A program made the position numbers and the translations under genes. Below, piece by piece: positions 1 through 6,963 of a DNA stretch of 8,835 bases. Under the pieces are notes generated by a model that ran no database searches, was not told the origin of the DNA, and worked only from the letters and a program-made list of their open reading frames with translations. Position 1 is the first letter of the stretch. The number at the start of each line of letters is the position of its first letter. This stretch comes from an uncultured Desulfobulbaceae bacterium (GTDB lineage: Bacteria > Desulfobacterota > Desulfobulbia > Desulfobulbales > BM004): contig CAMYJP010000077.1 in the NCBI GenBank assembly GCA_947258675.1, positions 1 through 8,835 of the forward strand. Reading direction: 5' to 3'.

Positions 1-1
1 A

Positions 2-673
2 TTGCAGAGTGATAGCGGGATACTTTCTTTGCGGGAAGCAGCATTGGACAGCAAGGAGATGTTGTTGACTTTTGATGTGGAAAATCTGGTGGGGCATAAG
101 TTTCCGACAGGATTTCCATCCAGAAATCTTTGGCTGCATGTAACAGTCAAAGACGGTGACAACCAGGTTGTGTTTGAGTCTGGGAAACCTTTGCCAGATG
201 GACGTATTGCCGGTAATAATGCTGATGAGCAGCTTTTAACCTATGAACCCCATTTTGAAGTGATCTCATCTCCGGATCAGGTACAAATTTATGAGACAGT
301 GATGGCCAACACTGACGGAGCGGTAACCTATACTCTTCTGCGGGCTGCCAGTTATTTGAAAGACAATCGGCTTCTGCCAAAAGGCTTTGATAAAAACAGT
401 GCATCTCCAGATATAGGTGTTTACGGTAAGGCTAAAAATGATGAAAATTTTACTGGCGGATCCGACAGTATACTTTATAAGGTAAACCGTAACGGTCATA
501 AAGGTCCATTTAAGGTGGAGGCGGAGCTCCTCTATCAGACGGTATCTTATAATTTTATGGCGGATTTAAAAAAGGATGAGCAGTTGCCGCTGGTTAAACG
601 ATTTTCAGGGTATTATAATCGTGCAGACAAAAGACCGGTGACAATTGCCGCTCTGGAAACCAATGTGCGCTGA
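2..673 (+). CDS. C-terminal part of a multihaem cytochrome c-family protein (5' end outside the window)
   Basis: The reading frame is open from the first bases of the window and ends at TGA 671-673. The visible 223 residues are therefore probably the tail of a longer protein, and the TTG at position 2 is unlikely to be the true start. The tail begins with a beta-rich segment carrying GHKFPTGFPSR (fragment residues 31-41), followed by a YEPHFE stretch, AASYLKDNRLLPKGFDK and a C-terminal LLYQTVSYNF stretch. From memory, this arrangement is found in the C-terminal domain of periplasmic multihaem cytochromes of sulfate reducers and relatives, where the GHKFPTG histidine could serve as a haem ligand. 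No CxxCH haem-binding motif lies in the visible part, so haem binding is inferred from family resemblance only. A likely role is periplasmic electron transfer. The nearby ResB-like gene, whose family acts in cytochrome c maturation, fits this weakly. Confidence 0.6.
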   Translation: MQSDSGILSLREAALDSKEMLLTFDVENLVGHKFPTGFPSRNLWLHVTVKDGDNQVVFESGKPLPDGRIAGNNADEQLLTYEPHFEVISSPDQVQIYETVMANTDGAVTYTLLRAASYLKDNRLLPKGFDKNSASPDIGVYGKAKNDENFTGGSDSILYKVNRNGHKGPFKVEAELLYQTVSYNFMADLKKDEQLPLVKRFSGYYNRADKRPVTIAALETNVR

Positions 674-738
674 TACTAGAGCGATAAGGAGTCTTTTAGG
701 GGAGCAGATAACTCGAATTTGAGCAGGGAAGGCTTTAG

Positions 739-1056
739 GATTGGAAAGGGATTGTTTTTTCATGCTCCGGCAGTGGTATCACTGCATTGAATTCATTTAC
801 TATTCGTCTTGACTGGACAAATTCTGTCAATGAAGATGGTTATGAAATTGAGAAGTTAATAGCCGGTGGTGTATGGATACCGGTAGCTACGACGAGCGCT
901 GATGAGATCAGTCATACTGTTACTACCGGTATTGATCCGAGTAATACTTATAGTTTCAGGGTACGATCTTACCTTGGTACTTCGTTTTCTGCCTATGGTG
1001 AGGCTTCAACAACAACTCCCATATATATCATTGGGGATACTACTTGTGCCCCATAA
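739..1056 (+). pseudogene. Orphan fibronectin type III domain fragment without a proper start
   Basis: The frame from 739 (just after TAG 736-738) to TAA 1054-1056 encodes about 105 residues that match one fibronectin type III domain. Recognisable pieces are SGITALNSFTIRLDW (strands A-B), NEDGYEIEK (strand C), a YSFRVRSY stretch (strand F) and SAYGEASTTTP (strand G and linker). The only in-frame start-like codon is TTG 787, and it lies inside the domain, after its first strand has begun. There is no ATG or GTG, no signal peptide and no ribosome binding site. All three frames between 673 and 738 contain stops. The domain is normally one module of a large secreted multi-domain protein, so this looks like the decayed end of such a gene. 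Alternatives are a very short protein starting at TTG 787, or a sequencing or assembly frameshift. Confidence 0.5.
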
Positions 1057-1122
1057 TGATAGAATTAGGAAAAAAGGTATTCTGATTTAAGAGATTTCAA
1101 TAAAATAGAATATTTCTATGGA

Positions 1123-1155
1123 GCAGGAAATAGAATAATTTCCTGCCCTTTTTTT
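1123..1155 (+). terminator. Intrinsic terminator after the cytochrome and Fn3 region
   Basis: A perfect 9-bp stem GCAGGAAAT (1123-1131) / ATTTCCTGC (1138-1146) with a 6-base loop is followed by CC and seven T residues (1149-1155). This is the classic rho-independent layout for transcripts running on the + strand. It sits eight bases before the stop of the converging ResB-like gene. On the - strand the bases after the stem are not T-rich, so it probably acts in one direction only. Confidence 0.75.
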
Positions 1156-1163
1156 ATGATTCC

Positions 1164-2069
1164 TCAGAAAATTTTTTTCAAGGCCAACAGCAAACCCAGA
1201 GAGAAAATTGAAAATCCGAAATAGACATAGGGTATTCCCGGATCTTTTACTATTTGAATTCCTGCATAAGGCAGCCCATCAGAGTTGCTGCCGATTTCTG
1301 TATTAAAAAACCTGAGACCCTCCCAGATAAAGGGATCGTTCACAGCAGAACTCCCTTGTGCTATTGGAACATTTTGCTGCAACAGACTGAGATCAACCCA
1401 TGTTTTTTTAATGACCGGGTCCTGATAGGCAACAAGCTCAAGTTTATAAGGAAATATATCGAGTGTCCTGTTTTTATCAGAGGTTTTATATTGTCCTAAC
1501 TTTTCTTTTTCACTGTCATAAATAGTATAGGTAACAGATTGCTCTTGTATATCTAAAGAATTGATTGTTATGCTGAATTCTTCCAGTTCAAATGAATCTC
1601 CTGTTTTTACCAGATGAAGGCCAACTTTTTCTTCACCTAGTTTTACTCCTACCTTTAAAGGAATCGGATAATATTCACGGTATATTCTGTCCACCTTTAT
1701 TTGATAGGCTAGAGGATGATCTTTATTCAGATCCCATCGGTAAGCATTATCGGTTGATGACCCTTCATATATGTTAACCGTTGCTACATAACCCAATGAA
1801 CTGATCTGGCAGCCAAGCAATACTAGTAGTGTACCAATATGAAGAATGAGTGCCGGCTTTGAAAGGCGTTTGATACGCTGCACTGTACAAACGGCTATAT
1901 TGAGTCCGAGGGCTCCTAACAACAAATTATACAAGAATTCTTGATAAGGCAGACTGCCGGTTTTTACGAGGGAGCCTGGAACCATAATGATCGCCAATAT
2001 TATAAATAAACCGAGTGCCAAACTTTTTGAACCGAGAAATTTATAATAATATTCCAATTGTTCCTTCAT
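1164..2069 (-). CDS. ResB/Ccs1-like cytochrome c biogenesis membrane protein (compact form)
   Basis: The 301-residue protein has four predicted membrane segments, at about residues 17-35, 46-63, 72-90 and 279-298. A large extracytoplasmic domain of about 185 residues lies between the third and fourth. This is the topology of the ResB/Ccs1 family, which with CcsA/ResC delivers haem to apocytochrome c. Family-like features are the N-terminal SKSLALGLFIILAI, the third segment LHIGTLLVLLGC with its histidine (about H77), and the end YAGIQIVKDPGIPYVYFGF leading into the last helix. Full-length ResB proteins are usually about 450-550 residues, so this is a short version. No CcsA/ResC gene follows or precedes it. 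The ATG at 2067-2069 has an AGAAG-like ribosome site six bases upstream. The multihaem-cytochrome-like gene across the terminator is a plausible client neighbour, but that is inference. Confidence 0.75.
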   Translation of the reverse strand: MKEQLEYYYKFLGSKSLALGLFIILAIIMVPGSLVKTGSLPYQEFLYNLLLGALGLNIAVCTVQRIKRLSKPALILHIGTLLVLLGCQISSLGYVATVNIYEGSSTDNAYRWDLNKDHPLAYQIKVDRIYREYYPIPLKVGVKLGEEKVGLHLVKTGDSFELEEFSITINSLDIQEQSVTYTIYDSEKEKLGQYKTSDKNRTLDIFPYKLELVAYQDPVIKKTWVDLSLLQQNVPIAQGSSAVNDPFIWEGLRFFNTEIGSNSDGLPYAGIQIVKDPGIPYVYFGFSIFSLGLLLALKKIF

Positions 2070-2220
2070 AATTTCTTCTATGAAATTTAGCCCGGGTTAT
2101 TCATGACCCTGAACTTATAATTGTTTTATACTATTGATCTTTTGTCTCAATTGTTTTCTTTTTGAGTGCTTTTCAAAATCACAGAGTGTTTTTTTATCGT
2201 GATGTAATTGAAATTGAATA

Positions 2221-2324
2221 GAGTCACCCTTCGAGGGTGGCGATTTGGCTGAATCTGATTCGTCATCGGGTGTTCCGCGTAGCCAACAACAGCGAATCAC
2301 CCTCTTCCTTGCATCTTCAGCCAA
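2221..2324. repeat. Nested inverted-repeat (palindromic) intergenic element
   Basis: Three dyads sit together. CACCCT-TCG-AGGGTG (2225-2239) is a perfect 6-bp hairpin with a 3-base loop. TTGGCTGAA (2245-2253) pairs perfectly with TTCAGCCAA (2316-2324). Inside that pair, TGATTCG (2256-2262) pairs perfectly with CGAATCA (2293-2299). A near direct repeat, GAGTCACCCT (2221-2230) and GAATCACCCT (2294-2303), joins the two parts. The stretch is more GC-rich than its flanks. Read on the - strand it gives a PPSKGD-type peptide, a translation I associate with dispersed palindromic intergenic repeats. The 69-codon frame through it (2115-2324, TTG start) is best explained as a by-product of the repeat. 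It could be a MITE-like or REP-like element or a structured RNA. Copies elsewhere in the genome cannot be seen from here. Confidence 0.5.
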
Positions 2325-2414
2325 CTAACCGCTTGAATAATCCAGGGTAGGAGACGGTTTTAATCCATTGCGCGCAAAAAACAATTAGGTCATAATTCCT
2401 TGAAATTTCATAAC

Positions 2415-2448
2415 GATACCAGGTTTTAATTATTTTTTACATGGTATC
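2415..2448. repeat. AT-rich inverted repeat in the resB-cysE gap
   Basis: GATACCA (2415-2421) and TGGTATC (2442-2448) form perfect 7-bp arms around a 20-base AT-rich spacer. On the + strand the bases after the right arm are TTATTTTTG, weakly terminator-like. No + strand gene upstream clearly needs a terminator, so the role is unknown. The rest of the 2325-2519 stretch shows a 10-bp palindrome TTGCGCGCAA (2368-2377) and purine-rich sequence, but no convincing gene. Confidence 0.3.
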
Positions 2449-2519
2449 TTATTTTTGAGGATCAAAAGGGGAAAAAATTGAGAGGAGATGGAAAACTAAA
2501 CAAGGAAAGGTGTTGGTAA

Positions 2520-2603
2520 ATGTTGACTACGCATGGTCAATACCATGAAGCCAGAATTGGCTCTCGCAACAATTTCAAGGCCAACTATATGGTGTATTGT
2601 GAT
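2520..2603 (+). pseudogene. Possible truncated PilZ-like reading frame abutting cysE
   Basis: An ATG at 2520, with AAGGAAAGG upstream (about 9-10 bases), opens MLTTHGQYHEARIGSRNNFK followed by ANYMVYCDL. The EARIGSRNN...NYMVYCD pattern resembles the start of a PilZ (cyclic-di-GMP binding) domain, with an R-xx-R type motif before the first strand. The frame then runs antisense into the end of cysE and stops at 2748-2750, and that part looks like a shadow of cysE. If real, this would be the N-terminal stub of a gene whose remainder was lost when cysE came to lie here. The resemblance is short and judged by eye, and chance is quite possible. Confidence 0.2.
2532..2562 (-). other. Two adjacent small hairpins downstream of cysE
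   Basis: CATGGT (2532-2537) / ACCATG (2542-2547) and AGCCA (2549-2553) / TGGCT (2558-2562) are perfect stems, each with a 4-base loop. They lie 42-72 bases past the cysE stop on the - strand. They could mark or protect the 3' end of the methionine operon transcript. Neither is followed by a T-tract on the - strand, so they are not convincing intrinsic terminators. Confidence 0.25.
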
Positions 2604-3578
2604 TTATTTTTTTTTCTTCGTTTTTTTGTTTCCAAGGTAAAGCAATTCCGGTCGCTTGAGGACAACTTTTGTAGCGGATGGAACACTCTCTGTCAGCCAG
2701 ATATTTCCACCAATGACCGATTTGGCGCCAATAACCGTTTCTCCACCTAGAATAGTTGTATTTGCATAGATAATGACATCATCTTCAATGGTGGGGTGTC
2801 GTTTCTGGTTTCGATAGCGATCCCCTGCATCACGTGGAAGAGATAAGGCTCCAAGTGTTACACCCTGATACAGTCTTACCCGATCACCGATTTCAGTAGT
2901 TTCACCAACTACTACGCCGGTGCCGTGATCAATGAAAAAATGTTCTCCGATCTTGGCACCGGGATGAATGTCAATGCCGGTGAGGCTGTGTGCGTGTTCG
3001 GTCATGATTCTTGGTATGATTGGAACATGCAATTTGTGGAGTTCATGGGCTATCCGGTATATAGTTATTGCCAGCAATCCTGGGTAGCTGAAGATGATTT
3101 CATCATATCCTTTTGCTGCCGGATCACCTTCCATTGCCGCCCGAATATCAGAGGCTAAAATTTCTTCTATTTCCGGAAGCTTGCGAACGAATTTCAGTGC
3201 CAGCTCATGGCCTCGATCTGAACATTGAGAGCAGGATTGGCTTAGCCGGAAACAGTCGTGTTGGATGGCAAGGATGATTTGTTTCGACAGGCTTTCAAAA
3301 AAATCAGTTGTCTCCTGCCCTAAATAATACTCAAGATTGGATGGGCTCAGAATGGTTTGGGTGAAATATCCCGGGTAAAGAATCCTTCTTGCTTGATGTA
3401 TCAGCTGAATAATCGACTCATGAGAAGGAATCGGTATTGGTTCAACATGGCTGAAGCAATTTTTAGAATTGGAACAGTCTACAAGCTGATCGACAATTGC
3501 CGGAATTTCGTTATAAAGATGGCTGGCTGGTTCAACGCTGTAAGTGCACTGAAGAGGATCGATTTTTTTATCGCTCAT
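2604..3578 (-). CDS. cysE: Serine O-acetyltransferase (long EpsC-type)
   Basis: This enzyme transfers acetyl from acetyl-CoA to L-serine to give O-acetylserine, the precursor of cysteine, in the cytoplasm. The 324-residue protein has an alpha-helical N-terminal half (about 1-185) and a C-terminal left-handed beta-helix of hexapeptide repeats (about 195-305). Family residues are visible: GIDIHPGAKIG (Asp203), FIDHGTGVVVGET (His218) and KRHPTIEDD (His261), matching the active-site Asp, His and His of bacterial CysE by motif. The length fits the long form seen in many anaerobes and plants. The ATG lies 2 bases after the metW TAG, with AAGGA in the end of metW, so it is the last gene of the met operon. 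The C-terminus is unusual: GNKKTKKKK replaces the hydrophobic Ile-ending tail that docks into cysteine synthase in model systems. The codons there contain a run of nine A's. Confidence 0.93.
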   Translation of the reverse strand: MSDKKIDPLQCTYSVEPASHLYNEIPAIVDQLVDCSNSKNCFSHVEPIPIPSHESIIQLIHQARRILYPGYFTQTILSPSNLEYYLGQETTDFFESLSKQIILAIQHDCFRLSQSCSQCSDRGHELALKFVRKLPEIEEILASDIRAAMEGDPAAKGYDEIIFSYPGLLAITIYRIAHELHKLHVPIIPRIMTEHAHSLTGIDIHPGAKIGEHFFIDHGTGVVVGETTEIGDRVRLYQGVTLGALSLPRDAGDRYRNQKRHPTIEDDVIIYANTTILGGETVIGAKSVIGGNIWLTESVPSATKVVLKRPELLYLGNKKTKKKK

Positions 3579-3580
3579 AA

Positions 3581-4210
3581 CTAGATATCCTTGCCTATGA
3601 GGAATATGCCGTAGGTGGCACGTACGTTAGGAAAACGTTTTATAATGTTTCCCTGCATTTTATGATGATGTGTGTTAATCGCCACTTCTTTTAGAATATC
3701 AAAGCCGACGTTTTTTGCAAACTTTCGGAAATCATTCAAGGTAATTACTCTGATATTCGGTGTGTCGTACCAATCGAAAGGAAGCTCCTTTGATTTTGGC
3801 GCGCATCCAGAAAGGAGCACTTGGAGGCGGATATACCAGTTACTGAAGTTCGGGAAGCTGACAATTACTTTGGAACTGATTCTTAAAAGGGATCTGATTA
3901 ATTTCTCCGGTGCATACACCTGCTGAAGTGTTTGGCTGAGGATGGCATAGTCGAATGCATTATCCTGATAATCATTGACTTCTTCATTTATATCACCTTG
4001 CAGCACGGAGAGCCCCTTGGCGATGCATTGAGCGGCCTTTTCCTCCAAAATTTCAATCCCAGTGCCGTTTACATTCTTATTTTTTTTGAGGTAATGAAGC
4101 AGATCTCCCTCCCCGCAGCCAAGATCAAGCGCTTTTGCGCCATGCTCTATCCAGGAAGCGATTACCTGCAGGTCAAACCGCATGGCATTGTTATTAAGAG
4201 GCTGTTTCAC
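3581..4210 (-). CDS. metW: MetW, methyltransferase-fold partner of MetX
   Basis: MetW proteins accompany MetX and are needed for, or modulate, homoserine acylation in methionine synthesis. The 209-residue protein has a class I SAM-methyltransferase fold. Motif [12 protein letters not shown] is at about 28-38, GIEI follows at 51-54, QGDINEEV at 71-78, and [13 protein letters not shown] is the motif IV region. The family-typical VSFPNFSNW and [12 protein letters not shown] segments follow. A GTG at 4208-4210 gives this length, overlaps metX by 17 bases and has GGAG about ten bases upstream. The ATG at 4181-4183 would start [11 protein letters not shown], the usual MetW N-terminus, but lacks a clear ribosome site. 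Both starts are possible, and the GTG is favoured only by the ribosome site. Translation is probably coupled to metX. Confidence 0.9.
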   Translation of the reverse strand: MKQPLNNNAMRFDLQVIASWIEHGAKALDLGCGEGDLLHYLKKNKNVNGTGIEILEEKAAQCIAKGLSVLQGDINEEVNDYQDNAFDYAILSQTLQQVYAPEKLIRSLLRISSKVIVSFPNFSNWYIRLQVLLSGCAPKSKELPFDWYDTPNIRVITLNDFRKFAKNVGFDILKEVAINTHHHKMQGNIIKRFPNVRATYGIFLIGKDI

Positions 4211-5366
4211 GAGAGATACGCTCCAGGAATCCGCTGATTAATGCATCCATCCGTTCATTGGGTAAAAGGAAAGCATCATGTCCCCAGTCGGCCTTAATTT
4301 CGCAAAAGCTTACGTCTAGATTATTTTTTTTCATTGCCTGGACCATGGCTTTTGATTGATACGTAGGATAGAGCCAGTCTGAGGTAAATGAAATTACAAG
4401 GAATTTTGCCCTGGTGCCGGTAAATGCCTTAACTGCTGATCTTGAGCCATTCCTGGTTTCAAGATCAAAATAGTCTGCGGCTTTGGTTATATATAAAAAA
4501 GAATTGGCGTCAAAGCGTTCAACAAATTTTGTCCCTTGATAGCGCAAATAGCTCTCCACTTGAAAGTCAACATCAAAATTGAAAGAAAAGTCGTTCTTGT
4601 CCTGCAGCCGTCTGCCGAATTTTTGACGCATGGCTTCATCTGAGAGATAGGTAACATGACCGATCATTCGGGCAACAGCCAAACCCATATCTGGTTTGTT
4701 GCCCGTATAATAATTGCCTTTGTTCCATTTCGGATCTGCCATTATGGCCTGCCTGGCAACCTCATTGAAAGCAATCGCCAGGGCGGAATGCCTCGTTGTT
4801 GTTGCCAAAGGTATAGCGGACGCCACCATTTCCGGGAATGAAACACACCATTCAAGAACCTGCATACCGCCGATTGACCCGCCTATAACAGACAATAGTT
4901 TTGTTATTCCCAGATGATCTATCAATGCTTTCTGGGCTCTGACCATATCACCGATGGTTACCACAGGGAAATCTAGCCCATAGGGGGATCCTGTTTCTGG
5001 ATTTGTGGAGGATGGGCCGGTTGAGCCCATGCAACTTCCGAGAATATTTGCACAGATTACAAAATATTTGTTGGTGTCAATTCCTTTGCCGGGACCAATC
5101 ATAATATCCCACCAGCCAGGCTTCTGGTCTTTTTCCGTATAGTATCCAGCCACATGCGAATCCCCGGACAGGGCATGCAATATAAGAACAGCATTACTCT
5201 TAGCTGAATTCAGTTCGCCTATGGTTTCATACGCCAGAGTCACCGGACCCAGTTTTGAACCGTTTTCAAGGATTAATTCATGGGGAGGTTCGGCGAAGGT
5301 GAAGAATTTTTTTTCAACCAGCCCTACTGATATCCCGTTACTGTCATGCTCGGCATATTCGCTCAT
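4194..5366 (-). CDS. metX: Homoserine O-acetyltransferase (MetX-type; acyl donor not proven)
   Basis: This alpha/beta-hydrolase-fold enzyme acylates L-homoserine using an acyl-CoA, feeding the MetY sulfhydrylation step in the cytoplasm. The 390-residue length is normal. Visible motifs are [10 protein letters not shown] (about 44-53), LHALSGDSH (63-71), [11 protein letters not shown] (110-120) and the nucleophile elbow GGSIGGMQ with Ser164. The rest of the triad is Asp330 in [10 protein letters not shown] and His363 in WGHDAFLL. The start ATG overlaps the metY stop as ATGA, indicating translational coupling. MetX enzymes accompanied by MetW use acetyl-CoA in some lineages and succinyl-CoA in others. 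The sequence alone, read by eye, does not settle which, so 'acetyl' is the default name. Confidence 0.93.
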   Translation of the reverse strand: MSEYAEHDSNGISVGLVEKKFFTFAEPPHELILENGSKLGPVTLAYETIGELNSAKSNAVLILHALSGDSHVAGYYTEKDQKPGWWDIMIGPGKGIDTNKYFVICANILGSCMGSTGPSSTNPETGSPYGLDFPVVTIGDMVRAQKALIDHLGITKLLSVIGGSIGGMQVLEWCVSFPEMVASAIPLATTTRHSALAIAFNEVARQAIMADPKWNKGNYYTGNKPDMGLAVARMIGHVTYLSDEAMRQKFGRRLQDKNDFSFNFDVDFQVESYLRYQGTKFVERFDANSFLYITKAADYFDLETRNGSRSAVKAFTGTRAKFLVISFTSDWLYPTYQSKAMVQAMKKNNLDVSFCEIKADWGHDAFLLPNERMDALISGFLERISRETAS

Positions 5367-6625
5367 TTGGATAAACTTTCTAAAGCCTGCCCCAGGTCAT
5401 CACAAATATCTTCCACAGATTCAATGCCAACCGAGAGTCTAATGAGATCTGGAGTAATGGATAATTCCTGCCTGATTTTCTCTGGGAATGAAAGATATTG
5501 TGAGGAATAGGGATGAATTACAAGTGATTTGCAATCACCGAGGTTAGCGAGGTGATATATAAGTTTTAGATTGTTGATAAATTTGAAGCAGGTTTCTTGG
5601 TCTTTAAGACCAAAAGCCATTAACCCGCCGAAACCTAGGCTGGAAAATTGTTTTTCTGCAACTGCATTAAATGGACTGTCTTCCAGTCCTGGATAATTGA
5701 GCCATTTTATTTCAGCCCGTTGTTTCAGATAACGGGCTACTTCCATGGCATTAGCAACATGCCGTTCCATGCGAACAGCCAAAGTGTCCAGACCTATCAT
5801 AGTGAGGTATGAATGAAAAGGGGCCTGGGTTGTACCGAAGTTGATATGGTGCTCCCGCCATACTTTATCTAAATACGCCAACGGGCCCTTGCGATCAATA
5901 AAAGGCTTGAAGTCATCAAATCGATCTCCCTCCCAGTTAAATGTGCCACTATCAATAATTACACCGCCGGTTGCATCACCATGTCCGCTCAGGTATTTGG
6001 TGGTGGAATGAAAAACAACGTCGGCGCCCATTTCAATAGGCCGACAGAGGTAGGGAGTGGCTACCGTATTATCCACGAGGAGAGGCAACCCATAGCGGTG
6101 AGCGATTTCAGCGCTGGCAATGAGGTCTGGAATATCCATTTTTGGGTTGCCGATAGTCTCCAGATAGATAAACCTGGTTTTGTCAGTGATAGCATCTTCC
6201 AGAGCTTCCTGATCTGATGATTCAACAAAACGTGCTGTAATCCCATATTTTTTAAAAATATTGGCAAATAACACATAGGTGGACATGAAAAGAGAATTGC
6301 CGGTTACAAATTCATCCCCGGAACGCAAAAGAGCAAGACAGCCATTGGTGATGGCTGCCATTCCAGAAGACACGGCTATGGCTCCCATGCCTTTTTCAAG
6401 TATACTGATTTTTTCTTCCAATATTCTGTTGGTAGGATTTGTCAGCCGCATGTAAATATGGTCGGTGGTTTTTCCACCGAATGTAGAACTGAGGTTTTCA
6501 GCGGTTTGATGCACATGGGATGCAGTCTGGGCAATGGGTGGTAGAGTGCCGCCACTCCACTTGCTTGGGGTCTGGGCTGCATGAATAACCTCTGTATGAA
6601 AACGATGGGAAAATTTTTGTTTCAT
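5363..6625 (-). CDS. metY: O-acetylhomoserine sulfhydrylase (PLP enzyme)
   Basis: The product joins O-acylhomoserine with sulfide to give homocysteine (direct sulfhydrylation), using pyridoxal phosphate in the cytoplasm. The 420-residue protein belongs to the Cys/Met-metabolism PLP family. IYMRLTNPT (about 57-65) supplies the Tyr and Arg that hold the cofactor phosphate of the neighbouring subunit, and AVSSGMAA lies at 84-91. [12 protein letters not shown] carries the cofactor-ring Asp (D185), and [11 protein letters not shown] carries the Schiff-base Lys210. The long insertion after the lysine, with WEGDRFDDF, and the C-terminal SLVIHPYSS and [10 protein letters not shown] segments fit MetY better than the shorter cystathionine gamma-synthases. 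Related gamma-lyases cannot be wholly excluded, but the metX-metW context supports MetY. It is the first gene of the operon. Its ATG has no strong Shine-Dalgarno sequence upstream. Confidence 0.92.
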   Translation of the reverse strand: MKQKFSHRFHTEVIHAAQTPSKWSGGTLPPIAQTASHVHQTAENLSSTFGGKTTDHIYMRLTNPTNRILEEKISILEKGMGAIAVSSGMAAITNGCLALLRSGDEFVTGNSLFMSTYVLFANIFKKYGITARFVESSDQEALEDAITDKTRFIYLETIGNPKMDIPDLIASAEIAHRYGLPLLVDNTVATPYLCRPIEMGADVVFHSTTKYLSGHGDATGGVIIDSGTFNWEGDRFDDFKPFIDRKGPLAYLDKVWREHHINFGTTQAPFHSYLTMIGLDTLAVRMERHVANAMEVARYLKQRAEIKWLNYPGLEDSPFNAVAEKQFSSLGFGGLMAFGLKDQETCFKFINNLKLIYHLANLGDCKSLVIHPYSSQYLSFPEKIRQELSITPDLIRLSVGIESVEDICDDLGQALESLSK

Positions 6626-6649
6626 ATTGTTTACCGGTAGTTGTAGTTA

Positions 6650-6678
6650 ATTCTAATTTGTCAGATAATTGGTATCAG
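6650..6678 (-). promoter_or_regulatory. Candidate sigma70-type promoter of the metY operon
   Basis: Read on the - strand, CTGATA (6678-6673; 4 of 6 to TTGACA), a 17-base spacer and TAGAAT (6655-6650; 5 of 6 to TATAAT) precede metY. The predicted start of transcription is near 6643, giving a leader of roughly 18 bases. The surrounding sequence is AT-rich, so chance matches are likely. A TATAAT at 6920-6915 without a good -35 is a rival. Confidence 0.3.
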
Positions 6679-6724
6679 ATTAAGTCTTTGAAACTTTGAT
6701 TATTTACTATCACTTGAGCTCTTT

Positions 6725-6741
6725 ATTTCAATTTTTGAAAT
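6725..6741. promoter_or_regulatory. 17-bp palindrome upstream of metY
   Basis: ATTTCAA-TTT-TTGAAAT is a perfect 7-bp dyad with a 3-base centre. It lies about 100 bases before the metY ATG and about 47 bases upstream of the candidate -35. It contains a T-N11-A arrangement of the kind bound by LysR-type activators. The sequence is AT-rich, so the evidence is modest. Confidence 0.3.
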
Positions 6742-6830
6742 TCAATATCTTATCGTTTTAACGTTTCCAAATTTATTCCCTTTACGAGTACTTATTTTCT
6801 GAATTAAAAGTAGCATTAAAATAGAAGACA

Positions 6831-6843
6831 TGAAGATTCTTCA
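6831..6843. promoter_or_regulatory. MetR-like dyad TGAA-N5-TTCA upstream of metY
   Basis: TGAAGATTCTTCA fits the MetR (LysR-family methionine regulator) consensus TGAA-N5-TTCA known from gammaproteobacteria, and it lies about 206 bases upstream of metY. It is followed on the + strand by eight T's, so a weak + strand terminator is an alternative reading. No metR gene is in the window. Confidence 0.3.
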
Positions 6844-6881
6844 ATTTTTTTTACGGGACGAAAGCAGCAACGGTGCAAGAT

Positions 6882-6908
6882 TAATCTATTGTAGTGTCCA
6901 ATAGATTA
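6882..6908. repeat. Perfect 10-bp inverted repeat between the regulator gene and metY
   Basis: The arms TAATCTATTG (6882-6891) and CAATAGATTA (6899-6908) are perfect complements around a 7-base spacer TAGTGTC. The repeat lies just downstream, in the - direction, of a TATAAT at 6920-6915. It is not followed by a T-tract on either strand, so an operator or leader hairpin is more likely than a terminator. It is the strongest dyad in the 338-base gap 6626-6963, which otherwise holds no gene I can support. Confidence 0.5.
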
Positions 6909-6963
6909 TCGCGCATTATATATAACTTATGAAATATAACCGATTGATTTTTGGACGAGCATT

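Noticed and set aside
2115..2324. 69-codon reading frame on the - strand with a TTG start
   Set aside because: It runs through the nested palindromic element, begins exactly in one repeat arm, has no ribosome site and gives a composition typical of translated intergenic repeats.
6841..6880. Possible SAM-type riboswitch core (GGGACGAAAGCAGCAACGG) upstream of metY
   Set aside because: It reads on the + strand, opposite to metY, and the conserved helices of the S-box and SAM-II classes are not present on either strand by eye.
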